Origin: Burkholderiaceae bacterium 16
GTDB taxonomy: Bacteria; Pseudomonadota; Gammaproteobacteria; Burkholderiales; Burkholderiaceae
Reading direction: 5' to 3'
Length of the DNA stretch: 64,000 bases
Assembly (NCBI GenBank): GCA_000955785.1
Contig: JYOD01000023.1
Coordinates: 1-64,000 of the forward strand
In this document: positions 39,362 to 48,605 of the stretch, piece after piece
Layout: every line of letters begins with the position of its first letter
Numbering within the stretch: the stretch's first letter is position 1
The notes under the pieces: generated by a model
What the model was told of the DNA's origin: nothing
The model's input: only the letters and a program-made list of their open reading frames with translations
Database searches by the model: none
Position numbers and translations under genes: made by a program

Positions 39362-41047
39362 TCAGGCTTCCTTCTTGTGGTTGAGCATCGGCAGGTTCAG
39401 GCCCTGCTCGCGAGCACAGTCAATGGCGATGTCATAGCCGGCATCGGCATGGCGCATCACGCCGGTGGCGGGATCGTTGTGCAGCACGCGGGCGATGCGG
39501 GCAGCGGCTTCGTCGGTGCCGTCGCACACGATCACCACGCCCGAATGCTGCGAGAAGCCCATGCCCACGCCGCCGCCGTGATGCAGCGAGACCCAGGTCG
39601 CGCCGCTGGCGGTATTGAGCAGTGCGTTGAGCAGCGGCCAGTCGGACACCGCGTCGGAGCCATCCTTCATGCTTTCGGTTTCACGGTTGGGGCTGGCCAC
39701 CGAGCCGGAATCGAGGTGGTCGCGGCCGATCACTACCGGCGCCGACAGTTCGCCACTGCGCACCATCTCGTTGAACGCCAGGCCAAGCTTGGCACGCAGG
39801 CCCAGGCCGACCCAGCAGATACGCGCCGGCAGACCCTGGAAGCTGATGCGCTCGCGCGCCATGTCTAGCCAGCGGTGCAGGTGGGCATCGTCCGGGATCA
39901 GTTCCTTGACCTTGGCATCGGTCTTGTAGATGTCCTGCGGATCGCCCGACAGCGCGGCCCAGCGGAACGGGCCGATGCCGCGGCAGAACAGCGGGCGGAT
40001 ATAGGCCGGCACGAAACCCGGGAAATCAAAGGCGTTCGCCACGCCCTCTTCCTTGGCCATCTGGCGGATGTTGTTGCCGTAGTCGAAGGTGGGCACGCCC
40101 ATCTTCTGAAAGTCCAGCATGGCCTGCACGTGCAGCGCCATCGATTGCTTGGCGGCCTTGACCACCGCGGCCGGGTCGGTCTGCGCGCGGTCGCGGTACT
40201 GGCCCCAGGTCCAGCCCACCGGCAGGTAGCCGTTAAGCGGGTCATGGGCGCTGGTCTGGTCGGTGACCATGTCCGGGCGCACGCCGCGGCGCACCAGCTC
40301 GGGCAGCACTTCGGCGGCGTTTGCGCACAGCGCGATGGAAACGGCGCGGCCTTCGGCGGTGTACCTGGCGACGCGCGCCAGCGCGTCATCGAGGTCGGTA
40401 GCCTGTTCGTCGACATAGCGCGTGCGCAGGCGGAAATCGATGCTGGCCTGCTGGCATTCGATGTTCAGCGAGCAGGCGCCGGCCAGCGTGGCGGCCAGCG
40501 GCTGCGCGCCGCCCATGCCGCCCAGGCCCGCGGTCAGCACCCAGCGGCCCTTGAGGTTGCCGTTGTAGTGCTGACGGCCGGCTTCCACGAAGGTCTCGTA
40601 GGTGCCCTGGACGATGCCCTGGCTGCCGATATAGATCCAGCTGCCCGCAGTCATCTGGCCGTACATGGCCAGGCCCTTGGCATCCAGTTCGTTGAAGTGT
40701 TCCCAGGTGGCCCAGTGCGGCACCAGGTTGGAATTGGCGATCAATACGCGCGGGGCATTGCTGTGGGTCTTGAACACGCCGACCGGCTTGCCGGACTGCA
40801 CCAGCAGGGTCTCGTCGTCGTTCAGCGTCTTGAGCGTCTCCACGATCTTGTCATAGCACTCCCAGTTGCGCGCGGCGCGGCCAATGCCGCCGTACACCAC
40901 CAGCTCCTTGGGGTTCTCCGCCACTTCCGGGTCGAGATTGTTCATCAACATGCGCAGCGGCGCTTCGGTCTGCCAGCTCTTGGCATTCAGTTGGCTACCG
41001 CGCGGGGCGCGGATCTCTACATCGCGAAAGCGGGAGGTATTGCTCAC
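39362..41047 (-). CDS. hutU: urocanate hydratase
   Basis: Converts urocanate to imidazolonepropionate using tightly bound NAD. The 561-residue length is typical. Landmarks are [16 protein letters not shown], the NAD-site [18 protein letters not shown] near residue 175, [16 protein letters not shown] and the conserved cysteine in [17 protein letters not shown] near 410. The start is GTG at 41047 after CAAGGAGTTCCC. It is the first gene of the operon hutU-hutH-hutT-MFS-hutG. The next enzyme, hutI, is not in this window. Confidence 0.97.
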   Translation of the reverse strand: MSNTSRFRDVEIRAPRGSQLNAKSWQTEAPLRMLMNNLDPEVAENPKELVVYGGIGRAARNWECYDKIVETLKTLNDDETLLVQSGKPVGVFKTHSNAPRVLIANSNLVPHWATWEHFNELDAKGLAMYGQMTAGSWIYIGSQGIVQGTYETFVEAGRQHYNGNLKGRWVLTAGLGGMGGAQPLAATLAGACSLNIECQQASIDFRLRTRYVDEQATDLDDALARVARYTAEGRAVSIALCANAAEVLPELVRRGVRPDMVTDQTSAHDPLNGYLPVGWTWGQYRDRAQTDPAAVVKAAKQSMALHVQAMLDFQKMGVPTFDYGNNIRQMAKEEGVANAFDFPGFVPAYIRPLFCRGIGPFRWAALSGDPQDIYKTDAKVKELIPDDAHLHRWLDMARERISFQGLPARICWVGLGLRAKLGLAFNEMVRSGELSAPVVIGRDHLDSGSVASPNRETESMKDGSDAVSDWPLLNALLNTASGATWVSLHHGGGVGMGFSQHSGVVIVCDGTDEAAARIARVLHNDPATGVMRHADAGYDIAIDCAREQGLNLPMLNHKKEA

Positions 41048-41405
41048 GGGAACTCCTTGGTGAATAAGGCTGGCTCGAACCGCTCTGTTCAGCCATGCTA
41101 GGTATGTATAGTGTTGTATAGACAAGTAGAGGAAAATTGGGGTATTCCCGGAGATAAGCCCCATACATGAACGAAAAAGTGCCTTTGTAATTGCTTGAAT
41201 GACTAGAGTGACGGAGAGTGCTTGCCGCTTCGAGCACGCCGCCAAGTACCGCGACATGGACGCCCCCTGCCACGGGTACGGAAATCCGCGATACGCAAGC
41301 GCGGTATCATGCTCCTGACCCGCCGCATGCCCATGGCATCGATACGGCCTTGCGAGCACGCCGGCGACCCGGACGAGGCGGTCGCCGCAGAACCCCTGGA
41401 CTCCC
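41048..41405. promoter_or_regulatory. hut promoter region with HutC-like operator
   Basis: This 358-base gap divides hutU from the ABC exporter gene. At 41114-41125 is TTGTATAGACAA, one base from the palindrome TTGTATATACAA known for the histidine repressor HutC. The half-site TGTATAG recurs just left of it (41105-41111). The operator lies about 70 bases before the hutU start, and the surrounding 41085-41180 is AT-rich. The rest (41200-41405) shows no gene or RNA. No hutC gene is present in the window. Confidence 0.6.
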
Positions 41406-43238
41406 ATGCTGATGCGTTTCCTCGAACGGCTGATCGATCCGTTCCGCGCCCTCCCCGACACCCAGCCGCCCGGCCAGATCTGGCGCTTCTACGCCTATTA
41501 TCTGCGGGAGGTGTGGCCGGTCTTTGCGCTGCTGCTGGGCGTGGGGCTGGCTGGCGCACTGATCGAAGTCTCGCTGTTCGGCTTTCTCGGCCGCCTGGTC
41601 GACCTGGCGCAAGCAACGCCGCCCGCCGACTTCTTCGCGCGCCACCGCGTCGAGCTGGTGTGGATGGCGGTGGTGGCGCTGCTGCTGCGTCCGTTCTTCA
41701 ACGGCCTGCACGACATCCTTGTGCACCAGGTCATCAACCCGAACCTGGGCAACCTGGTGCGCTGGCAGAACCACCGCTACGTGCTCAAGCAGAGCCTGTC
41801 GTTTTTCCAGAACGACTTTGCCGGGCGCATCGCGCAGCGCATCATGCAGACCGGCTTCTCGCTGCGCGATTCAGCGGTGCAGGCCGTGGATGCAATCTGG
41901 CATGTGTTGATCTACGCGGCCAGTTCCCTCTACCTGTTCGCGCAAGCCGACTGGCGCCTGATGATTCCGCTCGTGGCGTGGATCGTCTGCTACGTGAGCG
42001 CCATGCTGTACTTCACGCCACGCGTGAAGGCGCGCTCGGTAGCCGCCACCGGCGCGCGCTCGCGGCTGATGGGGCGCATCGTCGACGGCTATACCAATAT
42101 CACCACGCTCAAGCTGTTCGCCCACACGCGCCACGAAGAAGACTACGCGCGCGAAGCCATGGCCGACCTGACCGACAAGGCGCGCCTGTCCGGCCGCATG
42201 GTCAGCGCCATGGATTTCACCGTGACCTCGCTCAATGGCCTGCTGATCGCCGGCACCACCGGGCTGGCGCTGTGGCTATGGAGCCAGGGCCATGTCAGCG
42301 TCGGCGCGATTGCGCTGTCGACCGGACTGGTGATCCGCATCGTCAGCATGTCGGGCTGGATCATGTGGGTGATCAGCGGCATCTTCGAGAATATCGGCCA
42401 GGTGCAGGATGGCCTGCAGACCATCGCCGTGCCACGCACGGTCGGCGATCGCGGCAACGCGCAGGCGCTGCGCGTCACACGCGCAGAGGTGCGCTTCGAA
42501 GGCGTGGGCTTTCACTACGGCAAGGGCTCGGGCGTGATTGAGAACATCGATCTGGTGGTGCGCCCTGGCGAGAAGATCGGCCTGGTCGGCCCGTCCGGCG
42601 CCGGCAAGTCGACGCTGGTCAACCTGCTGCTGCGGCTGTACGACGTGGAGCGAGGACGCATCCTGATCGACGGCCAGGACATCGCCGGCGTCACGCAGGA
42701 AAGCCTGCGCGCGCAGATCGGCATGGTGACGCAGGATACGTCGCTGCTGCACCGCTCGATCCGCGACAACCTACGCTACGGCCGGCCCGGCGCCAGCGAG
42801 GCCGAGCTGCTTGCGGCGGCGGACGACGCGCATGCCAGCGAGTTCATTCCGCGTTTGCGCGACGCGCATGGCGCGACGGGACTGGATGCGCAGGTGGGCG
42901 AGCGCGGCGTGAAGCTATCGGGCGGGCAACGTCAGCGTATCGCGGTGGCGCGCGTGCTGCTGAAGAACGCTCCAATCCTGATCCTGGACGAAGCCACCTC
43001 GGCACTGGACTCCGAGGTGGAAGCTGCCATCCAGGAGAACCTGGAGACGCTGATGCAGGGCAAGACCGTGATCGCCATCGCACATAGGCTCTCCACCATC
43101 GCGCGCATGGACCGGCTGGTGGTGCTGCAGGATGGGCGGATTGCCGAGAGCGGGACGCATGCGGAGTTGCTGGCGCGTGGGGGGCTTTATGCACGGCTGT
43201 GGGCGCATCAGACTGGGGGGTTTGTGGGGGTGGAATAG
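41406..43238 (+). CDS. ABC transporter, fused membrane and ATPase domains
   Basis: A 610-residue half-transporter of the exporter type (MsbA/ATM1-like), working as a dimer in the inner membrane. Residues about 25-330 hold six helices ([20 protein letters not shown] and others). The ATPase domain shows Walker [10 protein letters not shown] near residue 395, signature [16 protein letters not shown] near 503 and Walker [13 protein letters not shown], followed by the switch histidine in AIAHRLST. The substrate (lipid, peptide or metal conjugate) cannot be told. It has an in-frame ATG two codons after 41406 as an alternative start. It is divergent from hut and convergent with the pca operon. Confidence 0.9.
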   Translation: MLMRFLERLIDPFRALPDTQPPGQIWRFYAYYLREVWPVFALLLGVGLAGALIEVSLFGFLGRLVDLAQATPPADFFARHRVELVWMAVVALLLRPFFNGLHDILVHQVINPNLGNLVRWQNHRYVLKQSLSFFQNDFAGRIAQRIMQTGFSLRDSAVQAVDAIWHVLIYAASSLYLFAQADWRLMIPLVAWIVCYVSAMLYFTPRVKARSVAATGARSRLMGRIVDGYTNITTLKLFAHTRHEEDYAREAMADLTDKARLSGRMVSAMDFTVTSLNGLLIAGTTGLALWLWSQGHVSVGAIALSTGLVIRIVSMSGWIMWVISGIFENIGQVQDGLQTIAVPRTVGDRGNAQALRVTRAEVRFEGVGFHYGKGSGVIENIDLVVRPGEKIGLVGPSGAGKSTLVNLLLRLYDVERGRILIDGQDIAGVTQESLRAQIGMVTQDTSLLHRSIRDNLRYGRPGASEAELLAAADDAHASEFIPRLRDAHGATGLDAQVGERGVKLSGGQRQRIAVARVLLKNAPILILDEATSALDSEVEAAIQENLETLMQGKTVIAIAHRLSTIARMDRLVVLQDGRIAESGTHAELLARGGLYARLWAHQTGGFVGVE

Positions 43239-43262
43239 GCGGGATAGGGGGGATTGATTTTT

Positions 43263-43451
43263 GCGGCGTTGGTTTTTGCACCCAAGTGCGTACGACATCT
43301 GCTGAATAGTTACGCCGAAGCAAAGAAGAGTGACCGGCAGCCCCCGCAGGGGGATGTCGTACGCACTTGGGTGCAAGATGCCAACGCCGCTCAAAAAAAC
43401 ACCGAGCACCCCAACAGTGGGACGTCGTACGGCTGTTGGGTGCAAAAACCA
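43263..43451. repeat. nested inverted repeats with GTACGAC core, REP-like
   Basis: A 24-base sequence at 43276-43299 is repeated perfectly in inverted orientation at 43353-43376. The pairing resumes outside it (43263-43272 with 43381-43390), so the arms total about 34 bases. A small hairpin (CCCCCGCAGGGGG) lies just inside the right arm. A third, diverged palindromic unit with the same CGTACG core and GGGTGCAA end spans about 43405-43445. The arrangement, between two convergent genes, is typical of bacterial interspersed repeats and could terminate both transcripts. Confidence 0.85.
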
Positions 43452-43487
43452 TCACCGCCCAAACAAACCGCAAACAGCCCCCACCGC

Positions 43488-44690
43488 TTACAAACCCTTC
43501 AAACCCTCCATATCCACCGCGGCAAACACCTCCTCCGCCATATGAAAGGCCGAATTAGCCGCCGGCACCCCGCAATAAATAGCGGTCTGCAGCAGCACCT
43601 CCTTGATCTCGTCGCGGCTGACGTTGTTGTTCGCCGCGGCGCGCAGGTGCAGCTTGAGTTCTTCGCTACGGTTGAGCGCCACCATCATCGCGATGGTGAT
43701 CAGGCTCCGCGTATGCCGCGGCAACCCTTCACGCGTCCAGATCTCACCCCATGCATAGCGCGTAATCAGGTTCTGGAACTCATCGTTAAGCGAGTTCAGC
43801 CGGGCCAGCGAACGATCCACATGCGCACTGCCCAACACCTCCCGCCGCACGGCCAGGCCGGCCTGGTAGCGCTCGCCATCGTTGGCGGGACGGTTGGCGG
43901 CCTGCTGCGCCTCGGCGCCCAGGAAGTCCAGCAGCGCCTCGGTGAAGCGCTCTGGCTGCTCGCGGTTAGACAGATGCGCCGCTTCCAGTTCGAGATAGCG
44001 TGCGCCCGGAATGGCATCGGCCAGCGCGCGCCCTTCCGCCGCCGTGGTGGACGGATCGGCGCTACCGGCAATCACCAGCACCGGCACCGAGATGGTCTTT
44101 ATCGCTTCACGCAGGTCGGCGTCGCGCACCGCCGCGCAGTTGGCGGCATAACCACGCGCATCCAGGCCGGTCAGCACCTTGCGCAGGTCATCCAGCCGAT
44201 TGCCGGCGGCACTGACGAAGGACGGCGTGAACCAGCGTTGCAGCGAGCCCTCCACCAGCGGCGCCATGCCGTCGCGCAGCACGCCTTCGATGCGCGTGTT
44301 CCACGCGTCGAGGGTGCCGATCTTTGGCGCGGTATTGGCCAGCACAATGCGGCTGAAGCGCTGCGGTGCGTTCACGCCCAGCCACATGCCGGTCAGGCCG
44401 CCCATCGACAAGCCGCAGAATGCGGCCTTCCTGATGTTCAAGGCGTCCATCAGGGCAATGACATCGCTGCCCAGTTCCGCCACGCTGCCCGGCCCCGGCG
44501 GCAACGCGGACTGGCCGTGCCCACGGGTGTCGTAGCGCAGGATGCGGAAATGCCTGCCCAGCGCTTCGGCCTGGGGCGACCACATCGTGTGATCGGTGCC
44601 GAGCGAATTGGAGAAGATCAGGACGGGCGCGGATTCCGCGCCTTCCAGCGTGTAGAAGAGGCGATTGCCGGCGTGGGTGATGAAGGGCAA
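43488..44690 (-). CDS. pcaDC: 3-oxoadipate enol-lactonase / 4-carboxymuconolactone decarboxylase fusion
   Basis: One 400-residue protein joins two steps of the protocatechuate branch. Residues 1-260 are an alpha/beta hydrolase (PcaD) with nucleophile Ser95 in FCGLSMGGLTG, an acid in IAGSADPSTT and a His in LEAAHLSNREQ. Residues about 285-400 are the carboxymuconolactone decarboxylase domain (PcaC) ending YCGVPAANSAFHMAEE with the conserved active-site region. Such fusions (also called PcaL) are known in other bacteria. The start is TTG at 44690 after GGAGACCACC. It is the last gene of the pca operon, 76 bases after pcaB. Confidence 0.93.
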   Translation of the reverse strand: MPFITHAGNRLFYTLEGAESAPVLIFSNSLGTDHTMWSPQAEALGRHFRILRYDTRGHGQSALPPGPGSVAELGSDVIALMDALNIRKAAFCGLSMGGLTGMWLGVNAPQRFSRIVLANTAPKIGTLDAWNTRIEGVLRDGMAPLVEGSLQRWFTPSFVSAAGNRLDDLRKVLTGLDARGYAANCAAVRDADLREAIKTISVPVLVIAGSADPSTTAAEGRALADAIPGARYLELEAAHLSNREQPERFTEALLDFLGAEAQQAANRPANDGERYQAGLAVRREVLGSAHVDRSLARLNSLNDEFQNLITRYAWGEIWTREGLPRHTRSLITIAMMVALNRSEELKLHLRAAANNNVSRDEIKEVLLQTAIYCGVPAANSAFHMAEEVFAAVDMEGLKGL

Positions 44691-44766
44691 GGTGGTCTCC
44701 AGAGAATTCGGTTCGGTGTTCAGGTACGTGTATTCATTCAGCGTCAGCGGCTGGCTTCAGGGGGGC

Positions 44767-46143
44767 TCAGGGCTCTCCGGCCTCCTGCCGCCAGGCCGCC
44801 AGGACCGCATCGACGAATCCCCCCGCCCGCCCGGCGTAATTGGCTGGATCGCAAACCCGGTCCAGCGCCGCCGCATCCATCAGCCCGGCATGCGCGGCGT
44901 CTCCGGCCAAGGTCGCGCCCAGCGCCTGCCGCAATGTGGTGCCTTCGGCAACGGCCCGCCGGCAGGCGCCTTCGACCAGATGATGCGCCGGTAGCCGGCC
45001 GATCTTTCCGCCCAGTTCCAGCATGGCGGCTTCCGCCAGGATCAGCCCGTGCGTCAGCCCCAGGTTGGCACGCATGCGCGCGGCGTCCACCTGCAGTCCG
45101 TTTACCACTTCCAGCATCTGCCGCAACGCGCCCGCGGCCAGCGTGACGATCTGCGGCAAGGTATCCCATTCCGCCTGCCAGCCGCCCAGCGCGCGTTCGT
45201 GCTCCTGCACCATGCCGGCCAGCATGGTAGCCACCAGCGGCGGCACGCGCACGGCAGCGGTAAGCACGGCGGCGCAGCCTACCGGGTTGCGCTTGTGCGG
45301 CATGGTGCTGGAGCCGCCGCGCCCGGGGCCGGAGGGCTCGGCCACCTCCGCGACTTCGGTCTGCATCATCAGCGAGACGTCGCGCGCGATCTTGCCGAGC
45401 GTGCCGGTCAGCAGGCCGAGCGTGGTGGCCACCTCGACCATGCGGTCGCGGTAGGCGTGCCACGGCGTGGCCGGCACTGCCAGCGAGAGTTCGCGTCCAA
45501 GCTCGGCGGCCACCGCCGGAGCCGCGTTGCCGAGGCTGGCCAGGGTGCCGGCGGCACCGCCGAACTGCAACGCGGCGGCCTGCGCGCGCGTGGCGCCGAG
45601 GCGGTGCAGGTCGCGCCGCAGCGCGTCGAGCCAGCCGGCGGCCTTGAGGCCGAAGGTGGTGGGCAGCGCGTGCTGCAGCCAGGTGCGCGCCACCATCGGC
45701 GTGTCGCGATGCTGCGTGGCCAGCGCGGCGCAGGCGTGGCCGAGCGCCTTGAGATCGGCATCGATGGCCTGCAGGGCTTCGCGCAGTTGCAGCACCATGC
45801 CGGTATCGATCGCGTCCTGGCTGGTGGCGCCCCAGTGCACGTAGCGCGCGGCTTGCTCGTCGCGCGCGGCTACGCGGGCGGTAAGTTGCCTGACCAGGGG
45901 AATGGCGAGGTTGCCGGCTGCCACGGCAGCGGCAGCCAGCGCGTCGAAGTCGATCTCCTCGGCGCGGCAGGTGGCGGCGATGACCTCGGCAGCCTCGGCC
46001 GGGATCACGTCGCAGCGGGCTTCGGCGCGCGCCAGCGCGGCTTCGAAGTCGAGCATGCGCCGGACCGTGCCGGCATCGGAGAAAGCGGCCAGCGTGGCGG
46101 CGCTGCCGAACATCGGGTCGGTCAGTCGGGATGAGGTGGGCAT
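44767..46143 (-). CDS. pcaB: 3-carboxy-cis,cis-muconate cycloisomerase
   Basis: Lactonises 3-carboxymuconate to 4-carboxymuconolactone. The 458-residue protein belongs to the fumarase/aspartase superfamily, with the signature GRGGSSTMPHKRNPVGCA near residue 280. Other superfamily blocks are HWGATSQDAIDTGMVLQLRE and ARTWLQHALPTTFGLKAAGW. The C-terminal extension is typical of bacterial PcaB. Its start is 96 bases after the pcaG stop, and pcaDC follows. The protein is presumably a cytoplasmic tetramer like its relatives. Confidence 0.95.
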   Translation of the reverse strand: MPTSSRLTDPMFGSAATLAAFSDAGTVRRMLDFEAALARAEARCDVIPAEAAEVIAATCRAEEIDFDALAAAAVAAGNLAIPLVRQLTARVAARDEQAARYVHWGATSQDAIDTGMVLQLREALQAIDADLKALGHACAALATQHRDTPMVARTWLQHALPTTFGLKAAGWLDALRRDLHRLGATRAQAAALQFGGAAGTLASLGNAAPAVAAELGRELSLAVPATPWHAYRDRMVEVATTLGLLTGTLGKIARDVSLMMQTEVAEVAEPSGPGRGGSSTMPHKRNPVGCAAVLTAAVRVPPLVATMLAGMVQEHERALGGWQAEWDTLPQIVTLAAGALRQMLEVVNGLQVDAARMRANLGLTHGLILAEAAMLELGGKIGRLPAHHLVEGACRRAVAEGTTLRQALGATLAGDAAHAGLMDAAALDRVCDPANYAGRAGGFVDAVLAAWRQEAGEP

Positions 46144-46239
46144 CGATTCAGGTTCGCATCGGCATGGAAAAACCCCAGCGCCGGACCATGACGGGTCCGG
46201 CGCCGGGGCTCGGTCTGGCGCAAGCGGCTCGCGCCCGGG

Positions 46240-46818
46240 TCAGATGTCGAAGAAGGCCGTTTCGTCCTGGCCTTGCAGCACCACCTGCCATTGCAGCTTG
46301 CCCGCGCCCGCCGGCTGCGCCACCAGCGTGTGGCGGCGCTCGGCGGGTACCTGCGACAAGGCCCAGTCGCGCGCGTTGGCTTGCGTTTCGTCCGGGAAGT
46401 ATAGGCGCGTGGACAAATGCTTGAGCAGCCCGCGCATGAACAGCGAGACCACGATGTGCGGCGCCTGCGGCTGGCCGCCGGGGCCGGGTACCGGGCCCGG
46501 CTTGACGGTGAAAAAGCGGAAGCTGCCGTCGGGCTGGGTCGGCAGCCGGCCAAAGCCGGTGAAGCCGGGCACCAGCACCAGCTCCGCGCCGTCGCGCGCG
46601 TCGTCGGGATGGCGGTAGCGGCCGGCCGGGTTGGCCTGCCAGATCTCGACCATGCCATCGGGCACGGGATCGCCGTTGCCGTCGATCACGCGGCCTTCGA
46701 TCACGATGCGCTCTCCCGCCAGCCCGGGGGCCTCGGCGGTCAGGTCGGCGCAGTCAAGGCCGGACAGGCCGATATGCAGGTAGGGTCCGACGGTCTGGGA
46801 TGCGGTGGCGTACAACAT
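46240..46818 (-). CDS. pcaG: protocatechuate 3,4-dioxygenase, alpha subunit
   Basis: Non-metal-binding partner of PcaH in the ring-cleaving dioxygenase. The 192-residue beta-sandwich begins ASQTVGPYLHIGLS and contains VIDGNGDPVPDGMVEIWQAN, the intradiol dioxygenase pattern, but lacks the full Tyr-Tyr-His-His iron set, as expected for the alpha chain. It starts 3 bases after the pcaH stop, which gives tight coupling for equal subunit production. Confidence 0.96.
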   Translation of the reverse strand: MLYATASQTVGPYLHIGLSGLDCADLTAEAPGLAGERIVIEGRVIDGNGDPVPDGMVEIWQANPAGRYRHPDDARDGAELVLVPGFTGFGRLPTQPDGSFRFFTVKPGPVPGPGGQPQAPHIVVSLFMRGLLKHLSTRLYFPDETQANARDWALSQVPAERRHTLVAQPAGAGKLQWQVVLQGQDETAFFDI

Positions 46819-46821
46819 GGC

Positions 46822-47547
46822 TTACTCCATCGGCGTAGCATCGCGGCCACGCAGCACGATATCGAAACGGTAGCCGAGCGCGTACTCGGGCGCCGTGGTT
46901 TCCCAGTCAAGGGCGGCCACCAGGCGGTCGCGTGCCTTGGCGTCGGGTACACAGTTGAAGATGGGGTCGAAAGCCAGCAGCGGATCCCCCGGGAAGTACA
47001 TCTGCGTCACCAGCCGCGTGGCATAAGCGTTGCCGAACAGCGAGAAATGGATGTGCTGCGGCCGCCAGGCGTTGTGGTGGTTGCGCCAGGGATACGCGCC
47101 CGGCTTGATGGTCTTGAACTGATAGCGGCCCAGGGCATCGGTCACCGCGCGGCCCTCGCCGGTGAAATTGGGATCGAGCGGTGCGTCGTGCTGGTCGCGC
47201 TTGTGCACGTAGCGGCCGGCGGCATTGGCCTGCCAGACTTCGATCAGCGCGTTCGGCACGGGGCGGCCGTTTTCATCGAGCACGCGGCCGCTAACGAGGA
47301 TGCGTTCGCCGATGGCTTCGCCGGCATGGCCGGCGGTGAGATCGCTGTCGCCGTTGCGCACGAACTCGGCGCCAAACAGCGGGCCGGTAACTTCGGACAG
47401 CGTCTGGCCCAGCGCCACCAGCGGCTGGTTGGGCGAGCGCAATTGCGTGGAGGCGTAGGGATCGAAACGGTATTCGGGTTGGGTATCCCAGTAATGCCGG
47501 CGGTATTGCGCCAGCCCCGGGGCCAGCTGGATGGGCGAATCGGCCAT
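46822..47547 (-). CDS. pcaH: protocatechuate 3,4-dioxygenase, beta subunit
   Basis: Iron(III)-containing catalytic subunit that opens protocatechuate to 3-carboxymuconate. The 241 residues include the iron ligands: a Tyr in NAAGRYVHKRD, a Tyr in KPGAYPWRNHHNAW and two His in RPQHIHFSLFG. The start at 47547 is preceded by AAGGAGACAACACC. It is the first gene of pcaH-pcaG-pcaB-pcaDC. It faces the regulator pcaQ across a 94-base gap that must contain both promoters. Confidence 0.97.
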   Translation of the reverse strand: MADSPIQLAPGLAQYRRHYWDTQPEYRFDPYASTQLRSPNQPLVALGQTLSEVTGPLFGAEFVRNGDSDLTAGHAGEAIGERILVSGRVLDENGRPVPNALIEVWQANAAGRYVHKRDQHDAPLDPNFTGEGRAVTDALGRYQFKTIKPGAYPWRNHHNAWRPQHIHFSLFGNAYATRLVTQMYFPGDPLLAFDPIFNCVPDAKARDRLVAALDWETTAPEYALGYRFDIVLRGRDATPME

Positions 47548-47641
47548 GGTGTTGTCTCCTTGGTGGGGAATTTTCATTACTTTATTTGCGGTCATATCTC
47601 CTGTAAATTGAGTTTTTAGACAATTAGCATAACTTTTCGAT
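47548..47641. promoter_or_regulatory. pcaH / pcaQ divergent promoter
   Basis: A 94-base gap, AT-rich between 47575 and 47640, unlike the genome average. A LysR-type site of T-N11-A kind should lie here. CATAACTTTTCGATATG next to the pcaQ start resembles half of the ATAAC-type PcaQ box, but I cannot define a full site. Confidence 0.45.
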
Positions 47642-48592
47642 ATGCAGAGCACCTTCCGAAGCCGTGTGCGCCTGCGTCACCTGCACTGCTTCGTCGCAGT
47701 GGCGCAAACCCAGCATCTCGGCCAGGCCGGGGAGCAACTGGGACTCAGCCAGCCCGCCGTTTCCAAGACCCTGACCGAGCTGGAAGCGCTGCTGGGCGCA
47801 CGTTTGCTTGAGCGCAAGCGCTCGGGCACCGACCTCACCGAACTCGGCCAGCGCTTCCTGCGCCACGCCTTGCGCGTGCTGGAGGACCTGGACGAAGCCG
47901 CCGACAGCATCGGTGGCCCGGGCGCCACCGGGCGCAGGCAGATCCGGCTGGGCGCCCTGCCCAGCGTGGTGCCGGACTTGCTGCAGGAAGCGGTGCTGGC
48001 GTTCCGCGCCACGCATCCGGAAATCGGCCTGGCGGTGCAGACCGGCATGAACCGCACGCTGATCGACTGGCTGAAGGCCGATATGCTCGATATCGTGATC
48101 GGCCGCATGGACAATCCGGCGGTGATGGAAGGGCTGTGGTTTGAGATGCTGAGCGCCGAGCCGCTGTTGCTGGCGGTGCGCAAGGGCCACGCCCTCGCCG
48201 CCGCGCCACCGTCCCTGGCCGATGTCATGGCCTTCCCGCTGGTGGTGCCCGCGCAGGGTTCGGTGCCGCGCCACAGCGCGGAAAGCCTGCTGGCACGGCA
48301 CGGTTTCGTGTTGCCGACCGGCGTGCTGGAGACATCGGACGCCTACCTGGGCCAGCTCACCGCTTTGCAGTCCGACGCCGTCTGGCTGGCGCCGCGCTGC
48401 GCCATGCGCCAGGCGCTGGAGGACGGCGAGCTGGTCCTGCTGCCCATCTCGGGCCAGGGCAGCGAGGAGCCGGTCGGGCTGCTGCGCCAGGGCGGCCGCG
48501 AACTCGACGAGGCCGCCGAAGGCTTCGTGCACGATCTGCGGGAACGCGCCGCGGCGCGTTCCCGCGGGCCGGTGCCGAAGGCCAAGGGATAG
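47642..48592 (+). CDS. pcaQ: LysR-type activator of protocatechuate genes
   Basis: A 316-residue regulator. The helix-turn-helix occupies residues about 20-60 (HCFVAVAQTQHLGQAGEQLG, SQPAVSKTLTELEALLGARL). A PcaQ-type effector domain follows, with RQIRLGALPSVVPDLLQEAV near residue 100. It is divergent from the pca operon and presumably activates it with carboxymuconolactone-type inducers, as known for PcaQ. Its end is convergent with the DHA2 exporter gene, 13 bases apart. Confidence 0.92.
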   Translation: MQSTFRSRVRLRHLHCFVAVAQTQHLGQAGEQLGLSQPAVSKTLTELEALLGARLLERKRSGTDLTELGQRFLRHALRVLEDLDEAADSIGGPGATGRRQIRLGALPSVVPDLLQEAVLAFRATHPEIGLAVQTGMNRTLIDWLKADMLDIVIGRMDNPAVMEGLWFEMLSAEPLLLAVRKGHALAAAPPSLADVMAFPLVVPAQGSVPRHSAESLLARHGFVLPTGVLETSDAYLGQLTALQSDAVWLAPRCAMRQALEDGELVLLPISGQGSEEPVGLLRQGGRELDEAAEGFVHDLRERAAARSRGPVPKAKG

Positions 48593-48605
48593 TCCCGCCC
48601 GCCCC

